Shown one piece after another: positions 10,310 through 22,483 of a DNA stretch of 64,000 nt. A program made the translations under genes and the position numbers. The first letter of the stretch is position 1. Every line of letters starts with the position of its first letter. The stretch covers positions 2,232,001-2,296,000 of the forward strand of contig BSYQ01000014.1 in assembly GCA_030272585.1 (NCBI GenBank). The letters run 5' to 3'. The notes under the pieces were generated by a model, which saw only the letters and a program-made list of their open reading frames with translations, did not search any database and was not told the origin of the DNA. This stretch comes from Bryopsis sp. KO-2023 (taxonomy: Eukaryota; Chlorophyta; Ulvophyceae; Bryopsidales; Bryopsidaceae).

Positions 10310-13132
10310 ATGAACTGCGAAACAGCTGGGAGAGGCGTGTGCTCTTTAGCGAAACAACACGCCGTCCCGAGACTCTCCGTTCGATGGAGTGGTCGGGACG
10401 CTAAGAGGAGCGATGGCATCGTATGTCGCTCGCATCGACACACTCGCAGGGAGAATCTGGCTGGGGTTGCGGGCTTGGCGGGATTTCTGATAGCGAACCA
10501 GCCAGCGGAGGCTATCGGGTCAGATCACAGATCTATCTCTTTCCTTTTTATGAGTGCGTTTTCATTCCTGCTCCAAAGACCCTTGAAAAAAAAGCTTTTA
10601 TTTGCTTTACTTTTTTTTTCAATAGCACTACATCGAAGTTGAAAGCCACTTGTTGTGGAGGAGTGATATGGACCACGGAGATTTACTGTCTATATAAAAA
10701 CTCTAATTTTAAAACAAAAAATATATAGATAGAACGGATTTGTTTCTGACAGAGCCGATCAAGATTTGAAACAAGGCAAAAGTCAATGCACCTGTACTGG
10801 AAAGGGAAATGCTGGAACTCCACATCATTGAAATTAATCAATTTATTTATTTTTTGGGGGTAGGGGGGTTCATGGATGTGGTTTTTTTTTCGCCAAGCAA
10901 AAAACTTGCATGGATTTTGTGGATTCTTGCAGGTTCAAGAAAGAGCTGAAGAAGAAAAAGCTTTCGGAATCAGATTATGACCTTTTAAGTGAGTGAGAAG
11001 GTGGGCCTTCAAACGGGTGGAAAAAAGAGTGAGAAAAAACATGGGAAAAAAAATCAGTAACATTGCTGATATCATCTTCAGTTGGTATTTTAATAGGCAA
11101 GAATGATTTTCAAACAAGCTCGAAATGTGAAATTTTTGCCGGGTTTTGTCCCTGTATTTTCTTTCATCAAAAACTTTAGATCCCATGTTTCGTTTTTGTT
11201 TTTGGTGTATTTTTTTCTATTCTTTTTTTTTTTTTTTTTTTTGGGGGGGGGGGGTTAATGGGCAAGGAATGTTCCAGCGCTTTGTTAATTTTTTTTAATT
11301 ATTTTATGAGTAATGTGTTGGTAACCCTTGCCTGAAACTAATAATTTTGCTGATTGAATCGACACTTTACCAAAACCATAAACTCAGCCTCGTTGTTTTC
11401 TTTCCTCAAGTATGTTGCATCGAGAAAGATTGGAGCTCCTACCTTTTAAACCTCTTCATTTTCATTTTTATATTTGTTTTTTTATTTTAGACGCTAAAAA
11501 TATAGGGGAAACGATGTTTTGAAGAATATGAAATGGGCCCTCCACGTCAAACAACTGATGCGTTTTGAACGGGCAGAGTCACCTTTGGTTTAATTCTCAG
11601 AAATCATAGAATATTGCTGAATATGTCAGTTTTTTGTTGCTTAGGTTCTGATGGATTGAAAATGTACGATTTGGTGGAAGGGAAGGGTGCTGCTGTGGGG
11701 GCGGGCTCAAAAGTTGTGGTATGGCATCTATCAACTGTTTTGACTGTTTTCTTTATTCCATCCTGGAATCTTCTTGTCGGCAGCCAGACTGGGCAGCCCT
11801 TTACACTTGCAAAGATTGTGTGTGCGGGGGAAGTTGTGCCGAAAAAACAGTCTTGACAGAGGAAGGATTGCGGTGAAAAAACCCATGTAAATACCAGCAT
11901 GCGAGTGGCAGCCTTGATCTCAGATTCCGTATTCTTTGCTTTCTTTTTGCAACGTTCTGCACATCAATTTCTCCTTTGAGAAAAATTTGATGCTAGAGGG
12001 CCCGAGCTGAGATTGGGCGGTGATGTATGTAGGTGCATTATGACTGCAAGTTCCGTGGCATCGATGTGGTTTCCAGTCGATCGGCCAGACTTCTGGGTGG
12101 AAACAGGGTTGTGGCAGAGGTATGCCTAAGCACCCCCACACATTTTCCGCAACTGCAATGTCTGAATATCTGATTTCCACAGGAAAACCTCACCTGTTGA
12201 TTCTTTTTTTTGCCTGTAACTTTTCTTTTTTTTTTGGGGGGGGGGGAGAGAGGAAGAAGGGGTCGTCTTGAAAATTTGAAAAATAAGTCTCCAAATCTCT
12301 TAAAAATAGAGATTCTGATTGCTGAGAATTTGAAAACTGGTTTTCCAAATCTTTCGTATTCTCTTTGCTTCAATTGTGTTTCTTGTTCGTTGGTCATCGT
12401 ATTCATCCCAAAAGTTTGGTTGATATTTGCCTTTGTTGCACAGCCTTTCGAATTCACTGCTGGTGAGGGGGTGATCGTTGGAACGAAGATAATCTCGGAT
12501 AGAGGAGGTGGTGGTTTGTTCACTGGAGATGGTGGGCCGAGCCCGCCACCAGCCCTTTCCACAGCAGTCATCGGAATGAAAGAGGGGGGAAAGGTACTAA
12601 GCTCCCTTCCTCACTTTTTCCCCCCCCTTCCCCCCCCCCTTTTTTTCCCCTTTTTTTCCCCCTTTTTTTCCCCAAAAAGTGCTACGATTCCAGTGAGGTT
12701 TTTGGAAAGTGCATGTGCATGATTCTGCTCTATATATATATATCTGGGAGGAGGGGTGCAATTGCTGGTCTTTGTGCAGGAGGTGTTGATATCAAAGACA
12801 TAGATGCTGCCAAAATGATATTGGAACATCAACAGATAGGCATTTTTCTGCTAAAATCTCTAGGTTTAGAAATGTGGGCCAAACATGTACGTTTGTGCTG
12901 TCATCATGATCTTTACTAATGAAATCTTATGTTCCGGAGATGAGGTCATTTAATTGCATTTTACCAATCAGGAGGAGGATTTCTGTTCAAGTGTTAATTT
13001 TTTTTATTTTGGTTATCCTTGCAGAGATCTGTCTTGGTGCCACCTGAAGCTGGTTATGGAGAAAAAGGCGTCCTTGAAATTCCTCCAAATGCACAATTTG
13101 AGCTCCAAATAGAATTGTTGGAGCTGAGGTGA
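10310..13132 (+). CDS. Thylakoid-lumen FKBP-type peptidyl-prolyl isomerase (FKBP18-like)
   Basis: Six exons: 10310-10518, 10933-10988, 11645-11718, 12033-12107, 12444-12593 and 13025-13132; 223 aa. Residues 1-45 look like a chloroplast transit peptide. They are followed by a lumen-targeting signal with twin arginines (46-47), a hydrophobic core (49-62) and an AEA cleavage site (66-68), so Tat-dependent import into the thylakoid lumen is inferred. The FKBP domain starts at DGLKMYDLVEGKG (about 91) and contains VHYDCKFRGI, GNRPFEF, a Gly/Pro-rich insert, GMKEGGKRSVLVPPEAGYG and the closing PPNAQFELQIELLEL. The VH(F/Y)DC(R/K)(F/Y)RGI signature and length match plant FKBP18 best, with FKBP16/17 relatives as alternatives. 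The donor of exon 1 (GTCAGA) and of exon 4 (GTTGTG) are non-consensus, but phases fit. Introns 2 and 4 contain T(n)G(n) tracts. Whether isomerase activity remains cannot be judged. Confidence 0.9.
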
Positions 13133-14636
13133 CAGGCAGATGAGTCATCTTCAATGATATGCATCAAAAAGGGGGGGGGGGGAACGTAACTAAAAATTGA
13201 GCATGAAAAAAGAAGGGAGAACGAAATGGAGATGAAGTCACTGTTTTGTTTTGAAATGCATTTTTGGGGTTATTTTTACTGAATTTTTTGGGGTTTTCTT
13301 TTCTGAAATCAGTTGGGATTTTTTTTGGCTGAGGGGATTCTGTTTGAAGGATCGATGTGTTGAAAAAGCAATTCTTCGACGCTGATGCTGTTTGTGGCAT
13401 TTATTTTTATTGTAATGTCTTGTCACCAACCAGCAAAGTTCAATTCACCAGAGTCATTCCAGATTGGAATTGTCCGAGAGAAACATTGAATGTCTGGCAA
13501 TTTTTGAATTGTTTTTTTCAGCATTGACATCATACTTAGCACACCCAGAAAATAAAAATGAGTGTAACCTGTTTGGTTGAAGGTGAATCTGGGCCCTGTG
13601 TTGAGTGTGAAATGGAGTCGTCAATAAAATTTGGTGGCCAGTGTGTTTCTTGTGGCCCATTATGGCCCCTGAAAAAATATTGCCTGGTAGTTGTCTGGTC
13701 CACAACAGTGCCAAAACGTGTTTTCATAAGAAAACTTTGGGGCCACGAAAAGGGTTTCATCTAACTGAAGTTTGGTAGGACTGGGTCACATCCAAGCAAC
13801 CAATCGAAGATTCCACAAAACTCAAAACCAATGGAGGCAAACCAATGTTATATATATAATTCGTATCATTAGAATTGGGGCCACATTACAATTTATCTTC
13901 GTGCAATTGGGGCCACTAAAGGGCCACGACAAGATGAAACAACCATATTTAGGGCCACTTTCGGGCCACATTGGAAAAAACTGCACAACATCCATCCAAA
14001 AGAACCACCACAAAACCCATTCTGTCAGAGTAGATTTTGCTCCACTCTTTTCAAAAAATATGAAAGAAAACACGATGGAGATTCCCTATTGTCTCTCAAC
14101 TACACAAAAACTCGAAACAGTGAGCGCCCGACCACACTGGACCAGCCCATTTAACCACAGGACGCTACCAATGGAAAGTAGATGAAGGAAGGAAAGCCGT
14201 CACAGCTCCGCTCGAAAATCCCGTCTAGCTATGCAGACTTCAGGGAGCTTGCGAAACACCAAGGTGAACAACAGAAGTCGAAACTATCCACCATTCATGG
14301 AAACAGCAAGGAAATTCATCATCCGTCTGTGAGATCAGAGTACCGTGGGAAGTCGAAGGGACGTAATATGGTGTTACCACCACATGTTATAATATTCGTT
14401 GTGCTTTCAGGAGCGGAGCTGCTTCAGAGGCAGTCGTTGGATCGTCCTTGTCCTAGTAGCATTTCAAGGGCTGCTGCTAGTAAGAATTTTGTGCAACAAA
14501 GGCACTGGTATGTTGACTTGTCTGCAGTATTGGACAGATTAGCCCTTTTCCTTCGTGTTTTTTTATCTCTTGCTTTCCTTTATCGCCAGGGGATGTAGTG
14601 GGCTGTTTGAACCGGGCCCTGTCCTAGCAAAAGCCG
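13133..14636. other. Intergenic stretch with recurrent GGGGCCAC motif
   Basis: Between 13640 and 13980 the motif GGGCCAC or its complement occurs about eight times with irregular spacing. No exon with homology was found. An open frame at 14182-14598 could hold further 5' exons of the kinase gene but shows no domain. Confidence 0.4.
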
Positions 14637-17600
14637 TTGTTCGGGACTGTAGCAGAATTTCCTTTAATACCCTGCGCTATTGTGAAAGACATCCTCAAGT
14701 GTTGTGCTTCTCAACTCTCGTTTTGGTTTATGTCAGCAATAAATGATCCTGCCGCTCCTCGCCCTTCAAACCGCATCAGCGATGTCAAAATTGGCACCCT
14801 CAACGATAGAGTCTTGGAGGACAAGCTTGACATGAGCGAGGATCATGATCTGCTGAAGGAAGTCTCCAAAGTGCCTGAGACGGTTCATCGCTTCAGGTCC
14901 CCGGCGACCAAGACAATAAATGCATCGTCCATTGCCCACGAACAGGGCGTAAGGTTCCCCGTGGCAGAGGATGAAATATCTGCGGGAGGCTCTATCGCAC
15001 TGGAGATCGATATCCCGCCAGCAGAAGAAGCCGCACATTCGGAGTTTGCTGACTCTGTGGAAAACAACGAATTCAACCATCTCTTGTTGGGGGATAGGCT
15101 GGGGAAAACGCGTTTGGGTGAGAGCAGCCATGAGCGATCTCCTCCACAAGAAGTGGGTGAGGGAGTAACCACTTGCATGGAGCAGGGTTGGGATTTTGAT
15201 GGTGGCCAGCTTCTCGGACGCGGGACGTATGGGAGCGTGGTGGCCGTGGATTTGCCAGTCGTAATACAATTGTGCGAGGTCAGATGGGCTTCCTCAATGG
15301 GCTCCAGCAAACTTCTCTTTACTTCTGGAACGTATGCGTCCCAAGACTGGGGAAATTTTGGTAAAAAGTCGAACCATCTGCACTTTTCTCCCATATTGAG
15401 AACTTGGAGCCATTTTTTCGCAGCCAGGTCCTTCAGCAGATGACCGCAGGCGAAAAGCTGGAAAGCGAGCCGAGCTTCGGCACCCTCACCTTGTCGACTT
15501 TCTCGCTGCCCTGAGGGATGGATCGGAGACACAAGGCGTCGTGTTGAAGAGCTTTTCCAACGAAACTTTGGCGGACATCAAGGATGAAAACATGTAGGGT
15601 GTTTTTTGTGTTGGCGAATGATGGAAGAGGTTCTCCCCTCAAGCTCCAAGTTCTAAGGAAAGGAACTATTGCCATAGGATGACCAAAAAGAGTAAGGGAC
15701 TGTCGGAGCTTGATGTCGCTTCTGTTGGGTTCCAAATCTCCTCAGCGTTGGAGTACCTTCATGCTCGAGGCTTCCAGGGAGTCAATGTATCAGAGGCATC
15801 AGTGCAAGCAAGCCGCCACACGGGCAGACTTTTTGTCAAGCTTGTGGAGGTGCCGTTCCGATCTCAGAGTCCAAACGAGGAAGAGAAACTTGCAAAGCAG
15901 CTAAATGGCGCCAGTGATGTGTATGCTCTGGGAAAGTTGCTTGTGAGCTTGTTGGGAGCTGAAGCTCCAAATACGGGAAGCCAATTGACGGAGGCAGTGG
16001 GATTGAATAAAGATCTCAGGGACATCATTGAAGGCTGCCTTTGTGCAGAACCTGGGGACCGTCCCAGCTCAGCAGCGCTTGCTGAGGATTTCGAAGACCT
16101 TTTCTCCAGGTTCGCCAAAAATAATGAGGGGGAGGAGGAACTGACCTCCGGCTCTCAAGATGCACAGAAGGTTCATGATTTTCTATCTCAAGGTGAATAG
16201 CGATTGCACTGACCACTCATCACGAAAAAGCACCGAAGGGGAGGCCAGGGACTCCCCCGAGCTCCAAATTTTTTGCAAGCAAGGAGAGGTTAATGTACAT
16301 AAACTTGTGTATTTGACAGATTTCAAACAGAAGAATGAAACCCTCTCAAAACCCTCAGCGCGCGAACAGGGTGTCCCAAAGCTTCGACATGATACTGAAA
16401 GACGGCGGCGTCTAAATAAAAAGACTGCGATAGATCCTCATGAAATCGAACTCTCCCTTGCGACTGTGGACTGCATGTGTGGGTTCAGCTTTGGGGGTGT
16501 TCAGTCCAAGGGGAGGGCTCTACCAATGGCCGAAAACGAATGCCCCTGGAGCGAGACGCCACCGCATTCTCTCAGGGAGTTGTTCGACATACAACTAGCA
16601 AATATCTCTGAAATCGTTCAATCAGAGGGCTATTCGACTGGGCACTTTCACGGGCTCTACACCGTCGCTGTGAAGACCCATGAGGTCAGTCCTCCTGGCT
16701 CCAGAGTGTCTAGACACACCTCAACGTGAATACGATCATTGATGCCAATAAAAAAGGAGTACTTGTCAATCGTAGGACAAATTTCGACCAGGGAACATGG
16801 AGGAGATGATCATTCACTCTGAGCTCGTGCATCCCAACATCATACAATTCTTGGGCGTTGCTGTTGGCCGCACCAACGTAGGGTGGCTTCCCACAGGATT
16901 CGTCTTGGAGAGCTTCCCTGAAGGATCCCTCCATAACATGTTGAGGTCGGCGTAGATCACGAATTCTTGCGGGCATGCTTTTCCCTTTGCTTAAAATTTT
17001 TCTGCTCACAGAACAATATGTATCCGTTTCGTTTTGCAGGACTGAACGCGAAGTCCTACCGTATGGATTCCGTCTCGAGGTGGCGCTACAGTTCGCCAGG
17101 AGCCTTGCTTATCTCCATGGAAAGAAAATCGTCCATTTTGACATCAAGCCACACAACATTCTCGTGAGAAGAAACTTCGATCACGTCGAGGACACTGTTG
17201 CCAAGCTGATCGACTTTGGGTTCTCCCTGAAAATGGATGGTGATTGGCTCGACATGAGCGGTCGGTCCACGAAACGCCACGTTTGGGGGACTCGCAAATA
17301 CGCCGCCCCCGAGCTGTTTGTCGATGTAAAGAACGTGACCGAAAAAGCGGATGTGTTTTCCTTTGGAGTGACTCTATGGAAAATGTTCACGCGGCAAAGT
17401 CCCCGGAATGGTGAGAAGAAGCACGCTACAGGCAGAGCTCAAAACTGTGGGAAAAGCCTGCAGTCCAAACATACATGTGCGTGGGGCGGTCACTGGTAAG
17501 GGATTTATGGATTTGACGGTGTGCGCTTTTTTTGTGCCAAAGGCTTGTCGAAGGAAGGTATTATGCAGCGATGGATAAACGGGACGATGCCTGAACTGAG

Positions 17601-17733
17601 AATTCCCAGTTCCTGCGAGAGAGAGTGGGCGGAGTTGATACGCGACTGTACCAAGATAACGGCGACGGATAGGCCAAGCATGGACACCGTCGTGCGCAGA
17701 ATTTCCGTGGCGAAATCCATGACGAGTGCATGA
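14637..17733 (+). CDS. Tandem pseudokinase-kinase protein (receptor-kinase-like)
   Basis: Eight exons: 14637-15257, 15346-15360, 15424-15593, 15678-16192, 16320-16684, 16776-16945, 17040-17410 and 17543-17733; 805 aa if the first ATG is used (14730 is an alternative). Domain 1 (about 187-430) starts with an intact Gly loop GRGTYGSVVAVD (194-205) and has ELRHPHLVDFL, but the HRD triad reads G-V-N, the DFG position reads EVP and no VAIK lysine is seen, so it should be catalytically dead. Domain 2 (about 535-800) has a degenerate Gly loop, VAVK with K559, HFDIKPHN with D653 and N658, DFG at 677-679 and an APE, so it is probably active. The HFDIKPHN form is typical of plant receptor-like kinases. 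No signal peptide or clear membrane span was found; upstream exons may be missing. The second exon is 15 nt and is placed by frame and homology. Confidence 0.85.
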
Positions 17734-18699
17734 TAGAGAACAGCCAGAGATATATCCTTGTTTTGGTGGTTTCGGACATTCGACCAACGACACAGTCCAT
17801 GGATTTCAAGAGCATCAACAGTTTTTGCAGTTTTGGTTTGGGGAGCGAAATGTTGAAACAAGTTTTGAGTTATGAGGTCCAGATGGAACAGATGCGAACG
17901 AGCAGTTTATGAAACAGACCACTTTGGTCACCGTTTGTTCTCAGAAACTGACACCTACACCAGAAAATCGAACTGATGGTTCATGAGAGTACGATTCCTT
18001 GGAAAGTTTTGAAGGCGAAGCAGTTTACATTCGGCCCCTAATCGCAACCTTCAAACATCATTTTTGCTACCCACATTTCGCAAACCAAAACAAAAACAAA
18101 ATAAAACTCAGTGAACTTGGGGTGTTCCCAGTCGATCTGTTTCAATCCACATATCGCCATGTACATATTTGACTATTTATTTATGATTCCAAACGACATG
18201 CCCAAATCACAGAAAACAAGGCGAAAAAAATACATAAGAAAAGTTCATAGTAAATCCCACAGCTGCTCAAATGCATCCAACAACTCTTCGTGTGTACCGT
18301 AAGTATGGCATAAAAGAAACCCAGAAGACAAGTCAGACTTAGATCTGGGCTTTCCAGTTCTGGCCAGGGAAGAAATGGTGGGGGAGCAGGCAACAGTTTC
18401 ATGAGATTGTAAGGGGAAAGAAATGAACCTATCGAGCTGTGTATTTCAAGATCATGATTGTCGGTTGGAACAATATTCCCAACATAAAAGCATGAAAAAT
18501 GCATGTTTTCAACTTCCTTTTTAGCAATTGGACAGGTGCATTCACAGTCCCGAGCATGTTTGTTGATATTTCCCAGATTCTTCTTTCCTTTACGACATTA
18601 AAAAAGCATCGGCTCTTTCCTACACCAAAATTCTCTAACTCCTGCGCCACTAAAGATAGCCAGCAGCCTTTACGGCCACCCAGAACCCCCCCCCCCCCT
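17734..18699. other. Intergenic stretch between convergent genes
   Basis: The kinase and JMJ22-like genes end toward each other here. No exon with homology was seen. A C-run lies just before the stop codon of the JMJ22-like gene (about 18687-18698). Confidence 0.5.
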
Positions 18700-21600
18700 T
18701 TACAAAAAATTAAACTTGAATGGCTGTGATGTAGAAACGGGATCCTTTCCCAAACAGGCTGCTTTTTGGTTTGGTTCGCTCCCCACGGTTTTGGCCTTGT
18801 CGAATATAGAGAGTAATCTAGGTTTGCAAACCAGCTCTTTGGATTCCAATTCATCCAGAAGATCACCGTGTCCATGCTCCCTCAACTTTGAAACAAAATC
18901 TCGATACAACCCTTCCCTGCAGAACAAAAAAACAAAGATAGATTTTTATTTCATCACTAATAATAAATCAAACTATTATAATTATAATAAGTTTAACCCA
19001 AGGACTTTCTTTCGTTTTTTAAAACCGTTATAACCTAGCTCCACCATGGATACACGCACACATATTTTCAATTCTCGGTTTCTTTTTGCTAATTAGTAGT
19101 TGTACAGAAAGAAACGCTACTCCTCCCCCACCAAAAATTCACCAAACTGGTTTGCTGCTTTCTTGTGAATTTCCCCCACCTCTCTTCATGTGGTCTTCCG
19201 GACACTAGATCCTCTCTTCCCGACTTCAGAAATTTCAAAACGTGGGGTAAATTCACCGAACTGACGAAATTCTGGGTTATGGCTGTGGATTCTTCTAGAT
19301 TCAAAGCCAGATGCCACCACCCCCTCGGAACAAAAATGAGCTCCCCAGAATTGACAATACACTCCACAGGCTTCACCTGAAACCAACAAAGGCAAAACAA
19401 AACAAAAAACTCTTTTACTTTCAATCAGAGAAAGGAAACTGAAAATTCGGAGGAGGGGGGAAGGGGGATTGCACTTTTTGGAAAACTGAAGCAACCGGAA
19501 TTTCAGAAAATTGAGACGACGGTTGAAATGAGAAAATGAAGGAAAAAAAAATCGAGGCAGAAGATGATGGTTTTGCTGCGAATGAAAAATTTCAATGGAT
19601 ACACAGAACCTCACAGTTCTTGTTTTATTTTTTTTAATGGGCCACCTACTGTTGATACCAACTTTTCAAAATTTGAAACACAAAGTCTCAACTTCCCATC
19701 TGGGACAGAAAATAAATAAATAAATAAATAATTAAATAAAATCCTGCAGTAGCCCAAAATTGTCCCACCCTCCCACAATGTCTCTTTTAGATTTCCAGTT
19801 TTCCCAGATGGCATCGAAAACCCTACGAAATCTCACCTCGCAATTTTTTGTCTGTTCATAAAAGTTCAAAAACCATTCAATGAGGGAAACCGAGGTCGCC
19901 ACATCAGCACCATCTTGGCTGGGATGGACTCCGGGGGGCGTTATGTTGGGTGGAAATAAAATCCATTTTTTCTTTCCCTTGATCACTGCGTTCCAAGCTG
20001 ATGTCGAATTGGGGTCTTTGTGAAAAGAGGAGCCCGACCTTTCTGGCCCAATGATGATCCACCTAAAACCACAGAAATAATAAAAAATCAGAATTATTTA
20101 TTGTTAAAAATATTAAATAGATCGATAATTTGCACATTAGATAGGGCTGCCCAGCCTCGATGCAAAAACATTTCCAAAAAAAAAAAAAGTCAGACAAACA
20201 TATAGTGGCGAAGAAAAAAAATTGAAAAGGATTCACTACAATAACTGCATTCTGGGATTGGCCCCCACTAGTCTATCCAGACAAAAAAAATGTATTGCCA
20301 TACCTCCTTTACTAATTCAAATTTGAGGGGAAAAGGTCCAATTTATTCTGGCCATGACTTTTATCAGCATTTTGCATTGGAAAAAAAATTACCTATAATC
20401 TGGCCGTGCGCTGGCCCCCAACACCGAAAAGAAATCCTCCTGGAAATATTCCGGCACTCGATAATCTTTCCCCAACATGGGCGATTTTTCCACAAATTTC
20501 TTGTCGAACAGGTAAAGTGGCATTTCGTCGTTTTGAGAATCGCAGTAGGTCAAGAAGCCCTCGAAATCCATGTCGTAATTTCCAGCCACGATTTTTTTCC
20601 CAGAAAACGCCTTGGAAAGGTATTGTCTGTTCCAGGATTTGAAAGCCGGCCAAGTGGATGCGACATCTTGGATAATCACTGGTCGATTCGGCACTTCAAA
20701 TCTTTCTCGAAATTCTGACACTGAAATGCCGGACACCCTGATCCAACATAAAAATCCCCAAAAGAATTGGAAAAAAGAACATACAATTTATTGTGGGCAT
20801 AGAGGACTTCATGTTAAGTTGTTGAAGAGTAGTGGATAGTATATATATAAAAAATTTATTTCATTATAATTTTTTAATTTTTTTGAAAATTATTTATTTA
20901 TTATTTATTTTTTTTGTATATATATATATATATATGATGCCACTCGCTTGGACAGTGGTTAGCCTTCATGACAGTCTCAGCCACAACGTAAAAAACACTC
21001 GAAAGCCCAACGCAATAACATTGCACAGAGATCTAATTCAACATTCATAACATTATTCAAACACATCGTCTATAACCCATGTTGAAAAACACCAGAAGAA
21101 AAAAGAATTTGGCTGGACGTATCGACAAATGTTGAAAAATTTTCCCGGGGTTGTTGTTACCTGTCAATATTATCCACTTCCAGCCAGGCGTCCGGAATCA
21201 CCACGTTTGCACAAAACCAGGGCTGATATAGCAGATCCGAGAAGAATCCATCCACTTGCAACAGCGTCTTTGACCGCATGTCAGTCCCTGGGAAACGAAG
21301 CGAAAGGTAGGTGATCCTCCAGCTTTCATTAAACTTGAATCCGCCCTCAAACTCCTGAACAAAAACGCTGCAAACAACAAATCAATATGCAACCCCCCCC
21401 CCCCCCCTCCCCTCTTTTTTCAGATCCTTTTGCTCAGGTAACTGCAGACATCCTTCATCTATTTCTTTAGCTGAAAAAACGAAAAACTGGGGTGGGACGT
21501 CGGGAAAAGATTTGATGGCTTGCTGTCGATATGTGCATTTTTGAACAAAAGGAAATCACCTCCAAGACTCTTGCTCTCCAACTTTCATCATAGTTGGCGA

Positions 21601-22185
21601 AAACATACAATGCTTTGCTGACTAAAGACAATCTGATCAGCGATTTTGCATCCAGGAGCCCCAATATTTCCAAAACCAGTTCATCAGCCAGGACTGACAT
21701 GCTGCCCAATCCTGCAAATGCAGCAAAACGTGTCAGAGTCTCCATTGGAAAGGATTGGGTGATGAGTCATTTGATACCTAATTTGATCTCCATAGATGCA
21801 TTGCATTTTATTTTTAAAACAAGAAATAATAAAAAAAATATATTGTTTCTCTTAAGAAACAAGCATTGTTCTTTTTATTTTGTGTTTAACCCCCTGATTT
21901 CGGGTATTGCTCATTAGTCATCCAGTTTTACTTTTGGCACATCTAATGGTAGATTCATAACTAAAATCTCACACTTTTCTGTCGCCCCTGTGGAATTTTC
22001 TTATCCTTCAGACAAACTGACAAATAAGCGTCCAGATATGTTGTGCATCAGGTGTTTCTGTTTCGCCATTGCTGCAAAATTTGGGCTCCAGAATCAACAC
22101 CTGATTTTTTAATATCTCCTGGTTGATCAGACAGCAGCGAATTTCCCCATGGTTGGATACCCAAAGGGTGGCGGCCATTAACCAT
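18700..22185 (-). CDS. F-box/JmjC oxygenase, JMJ22-like
   Basis: Seven exons: 22101-22185, 21560-21711, 21161-21354, 20393-20737, 19837-20062, 19180-19376 and 18700-18916; 471 aa, all phases closing (Arabidopsis JMJ22 is about 500 aa). The order is a short N-terminus with PWGNSLL, an F-box (about 31-75, VLADELVLEILGLLDAKSL), a linker with FNESWRITYL, and a JMJD6-type JmjC domain. Fe(II) ligands are present: H273 and D275 (SSFHKDPNSTSAW) and H356 (GWWHLALN), with VNSGELIFVPRGWW around the last. The C-terminus FKFNF is also conserved in JMJ22. JMJ22 is reported as a histone arginine demethylase active in light-regulated germination; the JMJD6 clade also includes lysyl hydroxylases, so the reaction here is open. 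The F-box suggests SCF recruitment. It is divergent from CLPR1. Likely nuclear. Confidence 0.93.
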
Positions 22186-22483
22186 GGCTGCACACAAATC
22201 CAAAAATTTCAGCAGAAGTTTTTCCTAAGTCGATTGCCTGACTCTCTTCCTCGATCGCATGCGATTCTTGGCACAAAAAAAAGCCGCCTGTCTGAAAATC
22301 GAATTCGAGACATTTTGATTCGTGGTGTGACCGTGAAACGTAACGCGAGCGGAAACGATTGATTTTAATTTTTCAGTTTAATGTTTTGAAATGTATTTTT
22401 GTTTTTTCTGTGTGGAAAGAAAACAGAGCCTTCCGTGGCTGTTCGACGTTTTAGTTTTTTTTTTCCCAACCGAAGAGATAACG
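22186..22483. promoter_or_regulatory. Bidirectional promoter region, JMJ22-like / CLPR1
   Basis: The start codons of the two divergent genes are 298 bp apart. The interval is AT-rich near CLPR1. No single core element is clear enough to name. Confidence 0.55.

Noticed and set aside
12776-12834. Possible extra FKBP exon (GGVDIKDIDAAKMILEHQQ)
   Set aside because: It has a fair acceptor, but its length breaks the frame, and exon 5 joins directly to the next exon to give the conserved GGKRSVLVPPEAGYG.
15258-15345. A frameshift in the first kinase domain
   Set aside because: The apparent break is resolved by an 88-nt intron and a 15-nt exon, giving AVDLP-TGEIL, a normal kinase strand.
16160-16319. 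Coding continuation between kinase exons 4 and 5
   Set aside because: The segment lies between a GTGAAT donor and a TTTGACAG acceptor; the frame closes exactly when it is removed.
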